Position numbers and translations under genes: made by a program. The notes under the pieces were generated by a model. That model saw only the letters and a program-made list of their open reading frames with translations. It made no database searches and was not told the origin of the DNA. A stretch of 64,000 nt of DNA from Myxococcota bacterium (GTDB taxonomy: Bacteria; Myxococcota_A; UBA9160; SMWR01), in assembly GCA_022447545.1 (NCBI GenBank), contig JAKVBI010000019.1, positions 86,193 through 150,192 of the forward strand, in the 5' to 3' direction. This document shows positions 35,060 to 44,244 of the stretch, one piece after another; position 1 is the first letter of the stretch, and the number at the start of each line of letters is the position of its first letter.

Positions 35060-36867
35060 GCTTCGGTTCTCGGTGGGTTGGGGCTTGCGTTGGCGAGGGC
35101 CACGGCCCGGGTGATCTCGCGGTGTTGCGCCAAGCTGCGTTCCCGGTCGACGGGGACCACCAACACCGAGGTACCCGTTTTATCCCACGCCGCTTTGAGT
35201 TCCGCTCGCAGGTGCTGAGTGGACTCGACGCGAATGGCGTTGGCTCCGAGGCTCTGCGCCACAGGAGCGAGATCGATTCCGTGTGGGGTGCGGAAGTGCT
35301 CTTCGAACGCCACGGACTCGCCGTGGCGCGCGATCGGCAGGTAGGAGAAGATTCCGCCGCCATCGTTGTCGAAAACGACGATGGTGGCCCTCACGCCATT
35401 GCGCGCGGCGGTGAGCAGTCCCCCCACATCGTGAATAAAGGCGAGATCGCCGGTGAGCAGGAGCACCGGAGCGACACCGGCGGCGGCTGCTCCCAGGGCA
35501 CTGGAAGTCACACCGTCGATTCCATTGGCGCCGCGGTTACAGAGGATGCGCAGTGGATCGGCACCCACGGGAAGAAATGAGTCGAGGTCTCGAACCGGCA
35601 TGCTGTTGGAGACGTAGAGGATTGCGTCGTCGGGACAGCTGCTCGCGATCTCGCGCACGGCTCGCGGTTCGAGGAGTCCAGTGTCCTGTTCGAGGACTCG
35701 CGCTACGGCTGCCTGGGATCGTTCCTCGACGGCCAGCCATTCTTCCAGCCAACCGTCCTTGACTCGCTCGAAGCCAGTGCTCTGGAGGGCTTCGAGCAGA
35801 TTGCTGCACAGTGTCAGGGGGTCGGCCCGCACGAACCGCCAGGCCTGGTGGCTGGGGTCGTGCCAGACGCCGTCGGGATCCACGTGGATCCGTTGGGCGG
35901 AGGGTGTCCCTTCGAGCCAAAGCCGCTGCGCCTTGCTGGTGGGGGCATCCCCGAGTTGGAGGACCACCTCTGGCGCGAGACGAGTCGACAGTGCTTCATC
36001 GCGCAGAAACAGATCGGAACTCGCGATGATGGGAGCGTCCGTTGTGTGGGGCCCGCGGCGCAGTTGGGACGTCGGTTCGGCCAGGATCGGCCAGCCGGTG
36101 ATCCGTGCCAGGTCGGCGACCACTCGCCCAAACCCGGGAGCAGCGTCGAGGGGACCCGCCCGGATGACCCCTCGCCGCCGCTGGCGTGCGCAGTTTGCGA
36201 GTGCGTCCACGTCGCTCGGGGCGGGTAATCGAAGCGGATCCGTCAGAGGCCTCTCGGCGGGTGACGCCGGATTCGTGGACACGGGATCGGTCGGTTCCAA
36301 GGGTGGCGGGTCGAGGGGTTCGCGAAACGGCAGGTTCAGGTGAACGGGGCCGGCCGGCGCCGAAGTGGACACGCTCACGGCGCGCAGGGCCAGAGCGCGT
36401 GCATGGCGAAGGCATGCCTCGCTTGCATCGGGGGGCGCGGTTTCGGCGAACCAGCGCACATGGGGTCCGTAGAGCCGAACCTGATCGATGGTCTGCCCCG
36501 CCCCCCACTCGCGAAGCTCCGGGGGGCGGTCGGCCGTGAGGACGATCAGCGGAACACGGCTGTAGTGGGCCTCGATGACGGCGGGGTGGAAGTTGGCGGC
36601 CGCGGTCCCCGACGTACATACCAGGGCAACGGGTTCACCCAGGGCCCGGGAGAGTCCCAGACCGAAGAAGCCCGCCGACCGTTCGTCGAGGTGGGACCAG
36701 CAGCGCATTCCCGATTGCCGAACCCACGCGACGGTCAGGGGTGCCGAGCGAGATCCGGGGCAGACGCAGACGTGACGGACACCGGCATCCCGCAGCGCTC
36801 CCACCAACTCCGTTGCGAAACGGTGATTCGCGTGGGAGTCAGACGGGGTCGGAGCGGATTGTGACAT
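35056..36867 (-). CDS. menD: SEPHCHC synthase (MenD)
   Basis: A 603-residue thiamine-diphosphate enzyme that adds 2-oxoglutarate-derived succinic semialdehyde to isochorismate. PGSRSAPLT and the DERSAGFFGLG segment in the N-terminal domain are MenD-specific. The ThDP-binding motif GDLAFIHDVGG to NDGGGIFSYLP lies in the C-terminal domain. ATG 36867 is one base after the menF stop. It follows MenF, the supplier of isochorismate. The frame extends a further 22 codons upstream but overlaps menF. Confidence 0.95.
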   Translation of the reverse strand: MSQSAPTPSDSHANHRFATELVGALRDAGVRHVCVCPGSRSAPLTVAWVRQSGMRCWSHLDERSAGFFGLGLSRALGEPVALVCTSGTAAANFHPAVIEAHYSRVPLIVLTADRPPELREWGAGQTIDQVRLYGPHVRWFAETAPPDASEACLRHARALALRAVSVSTSAPAGPVHLNLPFREPLDPPPLEPTDPVSTNPASPAERPLTDPLRLPAPSDVDALANCARQRRRGVIRAGPLDAAPGFGRVVADLARITGWPILAEPTSQLRRGPHTTDAPIIASSDLFLRDEALSTRLAPEVVLQLGDAPTSKAQRLWLEGTPSAQRIHVDPDGVWHDPSHQAWRFVRADPLTLCSNLLEALQSTGFERVKDGWLEEWLAVEERSQAAVARVLEQDTGLLEPRAVREIASSCPDDAILYVSNSMPVRDLDSFLPVGADPLRILCNRGANGIDGVTSSALGAAAAGVAPVLLLTGDLAFIHDVGGLLTAARNGVRATIVVFDNDGGGIFSYLPIARHGESVAFEEHFRTPHGIDLAPVAQSLGANAIRVESTQHLRAELKAAWDKTGTSVLVVPVDRERSLAQHREITRAVALANASPNPPRTEA

Positions 36868-36868
36868 C

Positions 36869-38218
36869 TCACGCCTCCAACATGGGGGTGAGCAGCGCGC
36901 GCATCTTGAGGTCTGTTTCGCGCAACTCGGCATCGGGGTCGGACCCCTCCACCACCCCAGCTCCAGCGAACAACCGGGCTTCGCCTCCGGTCACAAGTCC
37001 CGACCTCAGAGCGACACAGAATTCTCCACAGCCCGACGCGTCCACCCAGCCCACGGCTCCCGCGTACCATCCGCGCTCCAATTCTTCCTCATGTTCCAGC
37101 CACTCGAGAGCCGCCGCCCGCGGCGCACCGCCCACCGATGGGGCCGGGTGCAGGCGTCCGGCGAGTTCCAGTACGGAGGTTCCATTTTTGAGAGTTCCCA
37201 CGAGCGGGGTTTCGAGGTGTTGGATGCCTTCGAAGCGAAGTAGGCGGGGGGCTTCTGGGACCTCCAGGGTCGAACAAAATGGTGTCAAGGCTTCGCGTAG
37301 GACCCTCACCACCACCGCGTGCTCGGTCTGGTCCTTCTTGCTCTCACAAAGTGCGCGCCCGATCCTCTCGTCCTCGGTCGGGTCGCTCCCGCGACGCGCC
37401 GATCCGGCCAGGGCACTCGTCTGAACGCGATTCCCCCGTACATCGACCAGCCGCTCGGGGCTCGCTCCGAGGAAGACGCTTCCTCTTCGCGCCACCGCAA
37501 AGGTCGTGCAGGTGGGGTGGGTCCGGCTGAGGCGGTCCAGCAGAGGTACCGGGGCGAAGTCCCGGGCTGAGCGGATCCGGAGGCTGCGGGCGACGACGAC
37601 CTTCTCGAGTTCGCCGCCTGCGATCTGTTGCAGTGCATTGGCGACGCGTTTGCAGAAGTGTGTGTGGCCGTGCTCTGTCAGGATCTCGTGGGCTGCGGGG
37701 TCCGCTGGTCGAGGACTTTTGGGTGAAGCCATCGGGGGCACCGAGAATTCGGCGCGCAGGCGATCCAGTGCCTCGGGCAGGGTGGCGTCCTCGGTCCGGG
37801 GCTGGATGACTGTGAGGTAGGCACGCCCCTCCAGTTGCGCCACCAGAAACTCTGGCAAGATCAGACGCGCCGGCGGGTACTCGCTCCAGTGGGAAGAGGG
37901 TTCGGGCTGATCTCGGAAGCCGAAGCCTCCGAGCAGCAGCGGACCCGCCGCCGACGGGCCGGGATCTCCTATGACGAGCAGATCCTCGAACACGCCACGC
38001 GCGCGTGCCGCGCAGGCCTGGAAGCGGGTGGGTCCGTGTTCTTCCACAACCCACGCCGCGCCGCGTCCAAGTAGTTGCACTCCATCGGCGGGACGCGTCC
38101 AGGAGAACCATTCCGTGTCGTCCGGCGTCGGTTCCAGTACCTCGGCCCATCCGGGAGGCAACTCGATGCGCAGCGCCACGAAGTGGCGCGCGTCGAAGTC
38201 TCTCGACGGTGTGTTCAC
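36869..38218 (-). CDS. menF: Isochorismate synthase (MenF)
   Basis: A 449-residue chorismate-utilising enzyme isomerising chorismate to isochorismate. The C-terminal catalytic domain shows KVVVARSLRI, LFRF-like FLGASPERLVD, TSALAGSARRG, and the Mg site near HPAPSVGGAPR and WYAGAVGW. The N-terminal 150 residues are less conserved. The start is GTG 38218 overlapping the ubiE stop (GTGA); the frame is open to 38800, which is antisense-like extension through ubiE. The Lys/His acid-base pair specific for isochorismate synthase was not resolved by eye. Confidence 0.92.
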   Translation of the reverse strand: MNTPSRDFDARHFVALRIELPPGWAEVLEPTPDDTEWFSWTRPADGVQLLGRGAAWVVEEHGPTRFQACAARARGVFEDLLVIGDPGPSAAGPLLLGGFGFRDQPEPSSHWSEYPPARLILPEFLVAQLEGRAYLTVIQPRTEDATLPEALDRLRAEFSVPPMASPKSPRPADPAAHEILTEHGHTHFCKRVANALQQIAGGELEKVVVARSLRIRSARDFAPVPLLDRLSRTHPTCTTFAVARRGSVFLGASPERLVDVRGNRVQTSALAGSARRGSDPTEDERIGRALCESKKDQTEHAVVVRVLREALTPFCSTLEVPEAPRLLRFEGIQHLETPLVGTLKNGTSVLELAGRLHPAPSVGGAPRAAALEWLEHEEELERGWYAGAVGWVDASGCGEFCVALRSGLVTGGEARLFAGAGVVEGSDPDAELRETDLKMRALLTPMLEA

Positions 38219-38922
38219 CGCGTTTCTCCTCGCACACCCGTCAACAATTGGACCGCACCCAGCAGAAGGGAACGCTTGTGAACCTTCACAAAGCCGGCCG
38301 CTGCGAGCATTTGCAGCAACTCTGCTTCGGGGGGCAGGTAGACGGTGGATTGGGGCAGGTACGCGTACGCATCCCGATCCGACAGCCAGGCCCCGAGCCG
38401 AGGCACGAAACGGTCGAAGTACAACGTGTGACCGGCTGCGATCAGGGGGTTGCGCGGGCGATCGACCTCCAGCAAGGCAAAGCGCCCACCCGGTTCCAGA
38501 ACCCGGGCCATTTCCGCGAAAACCTCCGGGAGTGCGACAAAGTTGCGCAGTGCAAAGCCGCAGGTCAGAGCCGTGGCACTGGCGTCGGCGACGGGTAGTG
38601 CGGTGGCGTCCGCCTGGGTGAACTGGGCCGAGATGCCCCGGTGCTGAGCGTTTCGGAGCATCTGGGCCGCGAAGTCGATGCCCAGCACCTGGGCGCCCCG
38701 AGCGGCAGCGTGTTCGGCAAAGTCCCCCGTGCCACAGGCCAGGTCCAACAAGCGATCGCCAGTGCGGACGTCGACGTGATCGAGGGCCGCGCGTCGCCAC
38801 CGCTGGTCCAGACCCGCCGAGATGAGCCGGTTCATGCGGTCGTAACGCGGGGCGATGCGGTCGAACATGTCCCGCACGGCGCCCCGTTTGGCCTCAGCTC
38901 CGGGGAGGGCGTTCAGCGCCAT
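38215..38922 (-). CDS. ubiE: Demethylmenaquinone C-methyltransferase (UbiE/MenG)
   Basis: A 235-residue SAM-dependent methyltransferase for the last step, demethylmenaquinone to menaquinone. Motif I is LLDLACGTGDFAEHA; the family-specific VRDMFDRIAPRYDRMNRLISAG and ALTCGFALRNF segments are present. With no ubi genes nearby, menaquinone is the likely product. The start overlaps merR by ten bases and the end overlaps menF by four. It is the second gene of the operon. Confidence 0.94.
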   Translation of the reverse strand: MALNALPGAEAKRGAVRDMFDRIAPRYDRMNRLISAGLDQRWRRAALDHVDVRTGDRLLDLACGTGDFAEHAAARGAQVLGIDFAAQMLRNAQHRGISAQFTQADATALPVADASATALTCGFALRNFVALPEVFAEMARVLEPGGRFALLEVDRPRNPLIAAGHTLYFDRFVPRLGAWLSDRDAYAYLPQSTVYLPPEAELLQMLAAAGFVKVHKRSLLLGAVQLLTGVRGETR

Positions 38923-39689
38923 TCCACCTCCAACCGGGCTTCGTCGGTGGCGGCAATCGCAGCTCGCAGGGCACTCAACTCCTGTCTCCCTTCGAGGCGC
39001 TGGAGGGCCTGGTTGACCAGGGTGCGTTGGAAGTGAAGCGCCACCACCCGGGTCACCTGGGGGAGGAGGTCCCGAAACACCGCGGAGATGGCCTCGTCGT
39101 CACCCGACGAGGGCCCCTGTTTACGTACGTGGTCATCGAATAGATCGATGGCGCGTTCGCAGATCGCTTCGGTCTGTGTGACGTGCTGCCGAGCGGTTGC
39201 GAGCAGGGGTTGGAGGGGAATGCCGGCTTCGAGCATGGCCAGGGCTGAACGCGCCAGCTCCACATCGGATTCGGCGAATCGCTCCTCGTCATCCACCTGC
39301 AGGGCTGCGATCAGGCCGGCTGCCTCGGCGGCGCGGACCAGTGAAGGCGGGATCCCGGTCTCCCGAGCGAGTTCATCGCGGCTCAGCGTCCTGCCCCCGA
39401 CCTTCTCGCGCATGAGGGCTTGGAGCAGGGGCTCGGCGCTCCCCTCGTCCGGAGCCGGGATCTTGGAACGGGACTGGGAGGCTTCCAGCACCCTTCGGAT
39501 TTGGGCGAGGGTGAACCCATCGGCCTTGAGGTCCCGGATCCGATTCAGGGTGTCGAGGTGCCGGTCTCCGTAGATGGCAACCCGGCCCCGCCGGCTGGGT
39601 GCCGGAATCAACCGCTGGGCCTGATAGAAGCGGACGGTATCCACGCCCATCCCGGCAGCTGTGGCCAACTCCTCGACCCGATATTCCAT
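38913..39689 (-). CDS. MerR-family transcriptional regulator, head of the men operon
   Basis: A 258-residue protein. Residues 1-70 are a MerR winged helix (YRVEELATAAGMGVDTVRFYQAQRLI) followed by a coiled region to about 90. The remaining 160 residues form a helical domain without the Cys metal-binding pattern of metal-responsive members; the effector is unknown. It is the first gene of a men operon, so it probably autoregulates and controls menaquinone synthesis, perhaps in response to a quinone or redox signal (inference). The TTTACC/TAGAAT promoter 6 bases from the start suggests a leaderless message. Confidence 0.88.
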   Translation of the reverse strand: MEYRVEELATAAGMGVDTVRFYQAQRLIPAPSRRGRVAIYGDRHLDTLNRIRDLKADGFTLAQIRRVLEASQSRSKIPAPDEGSAEPLLQALMREKVGGRTLSRDELARETGIPPSLVRAAEAAGLIAALQVDDEERFAESDVELARSALAMLEAGIPLQPLLATARQHVTQTEAICERAIDLFDDHVRKQGPSSGDDEAISAVFRDLLPQVTRVVALHFQRTLVNQALQRLEGRQELSALRAAIAATDEARLEVEWR

Positions 39690-39695
39690 GCAATT

Positions 39696-39724
39696 ATTCT
39701 AGGAGTTGTTACTCACGAGGTAAA
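39696..39724 (-). promoter_or_regulatory. Promoter of the merR-men operon with short dyad in the spacer
   Basis: On the minus strand TTTACC (39719-39724) and TAGAAT (39696-39701) are separated by 17 bases and are near the sigma-70 consensus. The spacer contains GAGT-AACA-ACTC, an inverted repeat like MerR operators, which usually lie between the boxes, although with a longer 19-base spacing. The -10 ends six bases before the merR ATG. Confidence 0.6.
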
Positions 39725-39963
39725 GCGGCTCCAGAGCCCGTTTTGAATCACCACGGGGCTCATGCCTGGCACGGAACGTGCTTTTTCGCCCTGGGTGACT
39801 TGCCGCCTCCGCCAAGCTTCGACGGATCTCTGGCCGCTCTCGGCACCCTCCCGTGCGGGCAGACCGTTGTTTCCCGGTTTTGGTTCGAAGGCCCGCGATC
39901 CCGCCGGTACCCGCCGGTGAAGTTGCCCCCCGTTCACCTTGCGGTCCCGCGGTCGAAGGACTC

Positions 39964-42900
39964 ATGAACCCTCTTCGTTCTCGTTGTTTGGCTTTCACCA
40001 TGTGCCTGGGCCTGTGGGCCGCTTCGCTGGACTGTTTCGGCGGACTCCTACTGCCCGTTGCACCGGGGCTGCCCCACTACCAGCGCTCCTCGGTCGTATC
40101 CGTACCGGGGGGTCGCGTCAATGCCGCCAGTGGCAATCTGAGCGTGTCGCGAAGGGATCTGTCTCTCGACACCTTGATGGGGCCCTGGCAGGTGCGTGCC
40201 ACCTATGATTCCGCCGCAGGTCGTTGGCGCTGGAATCATCAGATCCGCTACGCGGACGGAATCTTCATCGACGAAAGCGGTACCCGACACCAACTGGGCT
40301 CCCTGTCACCGGGAAGCCCCGTTCTGGGTTCGGTCTGGTCGAAGGTCGATGCCCACAGGGTGCGCACGCGATCCGGAGTCGTGTACGAATTCGACGTTGG
40401 CGGGCGCCTCGCCGTAATTCACCGCGGGGGAGGAGATCTCGCACGGTTGGAGTTTCGATCCACACCCACTGGAACAGAAGTGTTTCAGTGCAGTGCCGCC
40501 GCGGTCTGCCACCTGCTCTACTCCGTCGTCGACAATCTCGAAGGTGACCCGTTGTCCATCGTCGGGGCGCCCATGGGTCGTGCCGTGACCTACGACTACG
40601 ACGAGCAGGGTCGGTTGGTGGTGGCGCGCAGTGCTCTCGATGTCGCGCATTTCGGATCCGGCACGCGTTACGAGTACGACGGTACGCTTCTCACGGCCCT
40701 CACCACTCCGGAAGACGAGCGCATCGAGTACGGGTACCAGGCTGCACGGCGAATCGGCTGGGTGCGGGAGGTGGGAGAGGGAGATCCTATCCATCGCTTC
40801 GATTTTGGCTGGATCGATACTGAGGGCCTGCATCCTGTCGTTCACACCAACCCGCTCGGCGGACGAACCCGCTACCGCTTCGATGCCCTTGGTCGACTGC
40901 GAGACGTCCTGAGGTCGGATTCGGGAGAAACGCACACCTTCGAGTGGAGCGGGTTGCGGGCTGTGCGTGAAACCCGCTCCAACGGAGCGGTGACCCACCT
41001 CACCTACGAAGAGGACAATCTTGTCCAGATTGATGATGCCACCGGCAACCGCATCCGTTTCGAATACGAAGTAGAGGCTCTGGGTTCGGGCGAACCTGCG
41101 ATTCCCGCCATTGCGAGTGTGGTCGACGACCTGGGGACGGTCCTCGAGCAGAGCTTCGACGAATGGGGGCGCGTTCTGGAGATCGTCGACGGTTCTGGCG
41201 AGCGGACTGTATTCGAGCGCCACCCCACATCTCTCGTCTCGACACTCACATCGCCCAACGGGGCGATGGTCACTTTTCCCGTCTATGGCATCCACGGCCA
41301 CTGGTTGGAACTCGAAGGGTCGTCCAACGACCGCCGACGCATCGATGCCGTGGGCAATGTCCTCGTACCCAGCGTGCGTGTTCAAGAGGGTGGGGTGGTC
41401 GAGCGTTCCTACGATGCAGGTCGTTACGTACGAGGACTCGAGGTGGCGCGCATGCAGGACGGCAGCATGACCCACACCGACGAAATTTCGATCCAACGCA
41501 GGAGCGATGGTCAACTGCTTCGAATCGATCGCCCGGGAGGAGCCGTTCATGAATACGTCTACGACACTCTGGGCCGTTTGGCAGAGCGCCGGGAACTCGT
41601 TTCGGGAACGTTCCGTTCGACGGTGTTCGAATACGATCGGTTCGGTAACCGGATCTCGACCACGCGGCCCAATGGCATGCGGGAAGAGGTCGACTACGAC
41701 GTGTACGGTCGTGTCCTGCGGCGTTCGGTTTCGCGAGATGGAGACCTCGAAGGAGTCCTCGTGTACGTCTACGTCGACGGCCAACTCGCGAGGACTGAGG
41801 ATTCGATGAGCGGTATCACCGAGACCTATTCTCGTGACCCAGCAGGGCGCTTGGTGCGGATCGACTACTCGAGCGGTGAGAGTCTGTCCCGGGCGTACGA
41901 CGTGCGTTCACGCCTGCTTGCCGAGACGTTCGTTGAATCTGACGGCGAGGTGATCGCTGACTTGGGATACGGGTACGATGGTGCGGACCGTGAGATTGCT
42001 GTCTTCGACCGCATCTCCGGAGAGATCTTCGTGGAGCGTTCGATCGAGGACTCGCGCATCGTTGAGGAGCGCTTCGGTAACGGACTCACGAGTACCCACG
42101 TTTTCGACGCGGAGACTCGGGATTACCTCCGGAGCGAAACCTCCAATGAGGGTGGAGATCTGGTGGCGATTCGAGCGCGGAGTTCGACCCATGAGGAGGG
42201 GCCAGCGCGGCGGCAGGTTCGGGTGACCACCGAGACCCCTCTGGCCAGTACGACTGAGGAGTATTGGCTGAGTCCTGCCGGCAACTTGTCGACGGTGTCG
42301 GGAAGAACCGGCAGTCGCTTGATGGCCTGGGGAGACGGATCGGGCTCGCTTCGACCCTATGCTTGGAGCGAGACGAGTAATCGGATCGCTGGGGTCGCCG
42401 GAGAAGAATTCGTCTACGACGAGGAGGGCGTGCGCCTTCTGGAAGCCCATTCCGTGGGTGAAGGGACGAATGTCAGTTTCGAGTACGACGAAGCGGGCTA
42501 TGCCAGCGCACGCAACGGCGTTCCTATCGCTTGGACGGCCCACGGCCGGCTGGCCAGCATCGGCGATTGGGTCCTTTCCTGGGATATGCAGGGGCGTTTG
42601 CGGGGCGTCGGCGACGGTGGGAACTGGCGGGATTTCTCGTCCTTCGGGGGCCGGGTCGAACGAGGAGCGCTTCACTCTGGAGGGGAGGTGCTCGATCTCG
42701 GAGTCGTCGTCCTGGGGCTCGGCGACGGATCGCGTAGCTATCGTCACGAAGGTCTTCGGGGCAGTGTGAGCTTCACGTCGGACGCGACGGGCCAGATTAC
42801 TTCCCATCACCACTATGGACCCTTCGGACGAATCGCCAGTCATGGGCCAGGACTCGTGGATCGAGCCTTCGAGTCCCAGCGCGAAGTTGGCGGCTTGGTG

Positions 42901-43347
42901 ATCATGGGAGCACGCATCTACGATCCCGCGGTGGGTCGCTTCTTTTCGCCCGACCCCCAACTGAACTTCGTCAATCAGTACGCATACACGCTCGGGAATC
43001 CCGTCGACTATCACGACACCAATGGGCGGGTTGCGATCACGCGTGGCGTGTTCAAGGCGGCTTTGGGCACTCTCGCGCTGGCAGCGGCGGCGCTTGCCAA
43101 TCACCCGTTGGCCCCGCCGAATGTGCGCCTCTTTGCTGCGGTCGTCGCGTTGACTGCAACGGCCGGAGTCCTGCTGATGGACTGGGTTGAAAGCTTCGAG
43201 AATCAGCCTCACGAAACACGGATCACGCCAGGGGCATCCACGCGTGGTTTCGACGGTTCCCGCATCGGATTCGGGGGCATCCTCATTCCCATGCCAACAC
43301 ATTCCCTTGGGAACCTGGGGGTCGATTTCTTGTTTTCGTGGCTCTGA
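39964..43347 (+). CDS. RHS/YD-repeat protein with signal peptide
   Basis: An 1127-residue RHS-type protein. A signal peptide (hydrophobic about 8-30) predicts Sec export. Many YD repeats (YEYDG, YDTLGRLAERREL, FEYDRFGNRIST, YDVYGRVLRR) form a shell. The RHS core motif GARIYDPAVGRFFSPDPQLN is near residue 983 and GNPVDYHDTNGR near 1011-1022. The C-terminal 105 residues after the core are variable and contain two hydrophobic segments, unlike known toxin domains. It lacks an N-terminal PAAR or DUF6531 type VI tag. RHS proteins often are polymorphic toxins or adhesins. GAAGGA precedes the ATG; the frame opens at 39853 but the signal peptide starts at 39964. Confidence 0.88.
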   Translation: MNPLRSRCLAFTMCLGLWAASLDCFGGLLLPVAPGLPHYQRSSVVSVPGGRVNAASGNLSVSRRDLSLDTLMGPWQVRATYDSAAGRWRWNHQIRYADGIFIDESGTRHQLGSLSPGSPVLGSVWSKVDAHRVRTRSGVVYEFDVGGRLAVIHRGGGDLARLEFRSTPTGTEVFQCSAAAVCHLLYSVVDNLEGDPLSIVGAPMGRAVTYDYDEQGRLVVARSALDVAHFGSGTRYEYDGTLLTALTTPEDERIEYGYQAARRIGWVREVGEGDPIHRFDFGWIDTEGLHPVVHTNPLGGRTRYRFDALGRLRDVLRSDSGETHTFEWSGLRAVRETRSNGAVTHLTYEEDNLVQIDDATGNRIRFEYEVEALGSGEPAIPAIASVVDDLGTVLEQSFDEWGRVLEIVDGSGERTVFERHPTSLVSTLTSPNGAMVTFPVYGIHGHWLELEGSSNDRRRIDAVGNVLVPSVRVQEGGVVERSYDAGRYVRGLEVARMQDGSMTHTDEISIQRRSDGQLLRIDRPGGAVHEYVYDTLGRLAERRELVSGTFRSTVFEYDRFGNRISTTRPNGMREEVDYDVYGRVLRRSVSRDGDLEGVLVYVYVDGQLARTEDSMSGITETYSRDPAGRLVRIDYSSGESLSRAYDVRSRLLAETFVESDGEVIADLGYGYDGADREIAVFDRISGEIFVERSIEDSRIVEERFGNGLTSTHVFDAETRDYLRSETSNEGGDLVAIRARSSTHEEGPARRQVRVTTETPLASTTEEYWLSPAGNLSTVSGRTGSRLMAWGDGSGSLRPYAWSETSNRIAGVAGEEFVYDEEGVRLLEAHSVGEGTNVSFEYDEAGYASARNGVPIAWTAHGRLASIGDWVLSWDMQGRLRGVGDGGNWRDFSSFGGRVERGALHSGGEVLDLGVVVLGLGDGSRSYRHEGLRGSVSFTSDATGQITSHHHYGPFGRIASHGPGLVDRAFESQREVGGLVIMGARIYDPAVGRFFSPDPQLNFVNQYAYTLGNPVDYHDTNGRVAITRGVFKAALGTLALAAAALANHPLAPPNVRLFAAVVALTATAGVLLMDWVESFENQPHETRITPGASTRGFDGSRIGFGGILIPMPTHSLGNLGVDFLFSWL

Positions 43348-43358
43348 ATGGAGGGACC

Positions 43359-43574
43359 ATGCAATCGAGACGGGAACGATGGATTCATTCGATTGTGTTG
43401 CTGGTGACTCTGCTGGGGACGATCCTTTCAGTTCGGGGTCTTCACACCGCAGAGTCCAACGCGGCGAAGGGGCTCATGCTGATCCTGGCGCTTGGAAATC
43501 CAGTGATCGCAGTTCAGGCAGGACGGAGATTGTGGAGGATGAGCCGCTCGCGGGCAGGCAGTATAGACCCCTGA
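43359..43574 (+). CDS. Small two-helix membrane protein after the RHS gene
   Basis: A 71-residue protein with two hydrophobic segments (about 10-25 and 40-58) and a basic C-terminus. It starts at ATG 43359, eleven bases after the RHS stop, with GGAGGG just upstream. Position and hydrophobicity fit an immunity protein or membrane partner for the RHS tail, which also has two hydrophobic segments; there is no sequence evidence for either. Confidence 0.5.
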   Translation: MQSRRERWIHSIVLLVTLLGTILSVRGLHTAESNAAKGLMLILALGNPVIAVQAGRRLWRMSRSRAGSIDP

Positions 43575-43723
43575 CGCTTGGACGGATTGGAGCGCCGACT
43601 CCCACGTTCGTTTCGGATCGCCTGTTCGGGTAGATTATTCCGAGAGCCGAGCAACGAAATCGCGAATGGGCCGGCGTTTCCCTCACCGTGATGGTCGGAA
43701 CGTCGAGAGCACGAGGTTCCACC

Positions 43724-44191
43724 ATGAGTTCTTCTCTGGGCGATCCGGGACAGACCGCGCACGCGTCGTGCGCAAGGCGTCACCTGGTTTTCGGCTGGTG
43801 GTCCCTGGTTGTGTTCATTGGCCTAGGAACCGTACTTGAGGCCATGCACGGTCTGAAGATCGGCTGGTATCTCGATGTGTCCAATGAGACGCGCCGCTTG
43901 ATGTGGACCCTGGCCCACGCTCACGGCACGCTGCTCTCACTGGTCCACATCGCTTTCGCGTTCTCTCTCTCCCAGGCCGTGAATTGGTCCGCCAGCTCGA
44001 GGGATCGCGCATCCAAGTGCTTGACCTGGTCCACCTACGCCCTACCGGGTGGTTTTTTTCTGGGCGGTTTCTGGATTTACGACGGAGACCCGGGTCTCGG
44101 TGTCTTCCTGGCTCCCATCGGAGGCTTGTTGCTGTTGGTGGGGGTCCTCCTCGTGGCAATCGGCGTTCAGCAGGGCGGAGTCAAGGACTGA
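43724..44191 (+). CDS. Four-helix membrane protein of unknown function
   Basis: A 155-residue integral membrane protein with four predicted helices (about 18-40, 63-86, 97-118, 124-148). Helix two contains [17 protein letters not shown], with three His that may bind metal or haem (inference). GAGG lies seven bases before ATG 43724; an in-frame GTG at 43688 is possible. It precedes lipA by 53 bases in the same direction, but no functional link is evident. Confidence 0.6.
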   Translation: MSSSLGDPGQTAHASCARRHLVFGWWSLVVFIGLGTVLEAMHGLKIGWYLDVSNETRRLMWTLAHAHGTLLSLVHIAFAFSLSQAVNWSASSRDRASKCLTWSTYALPGGFFLGGFWIYDGDPGLGVFLAPIGGLLLLVGVLLVAIGVQQGGVKD

Positions 44192-44244
44192 ATCGCCCGG
44201 CGTCGGGACACGCTTTTACCGCTGAGGTAGCTTCCAGCGAGCCC

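Noticed and set aside
41908-43302. A 464-residue open frame antisense to the RHS gene
   Set aside because: Low similarity to any family and antisense to an unambiguous YD-repeat protein.
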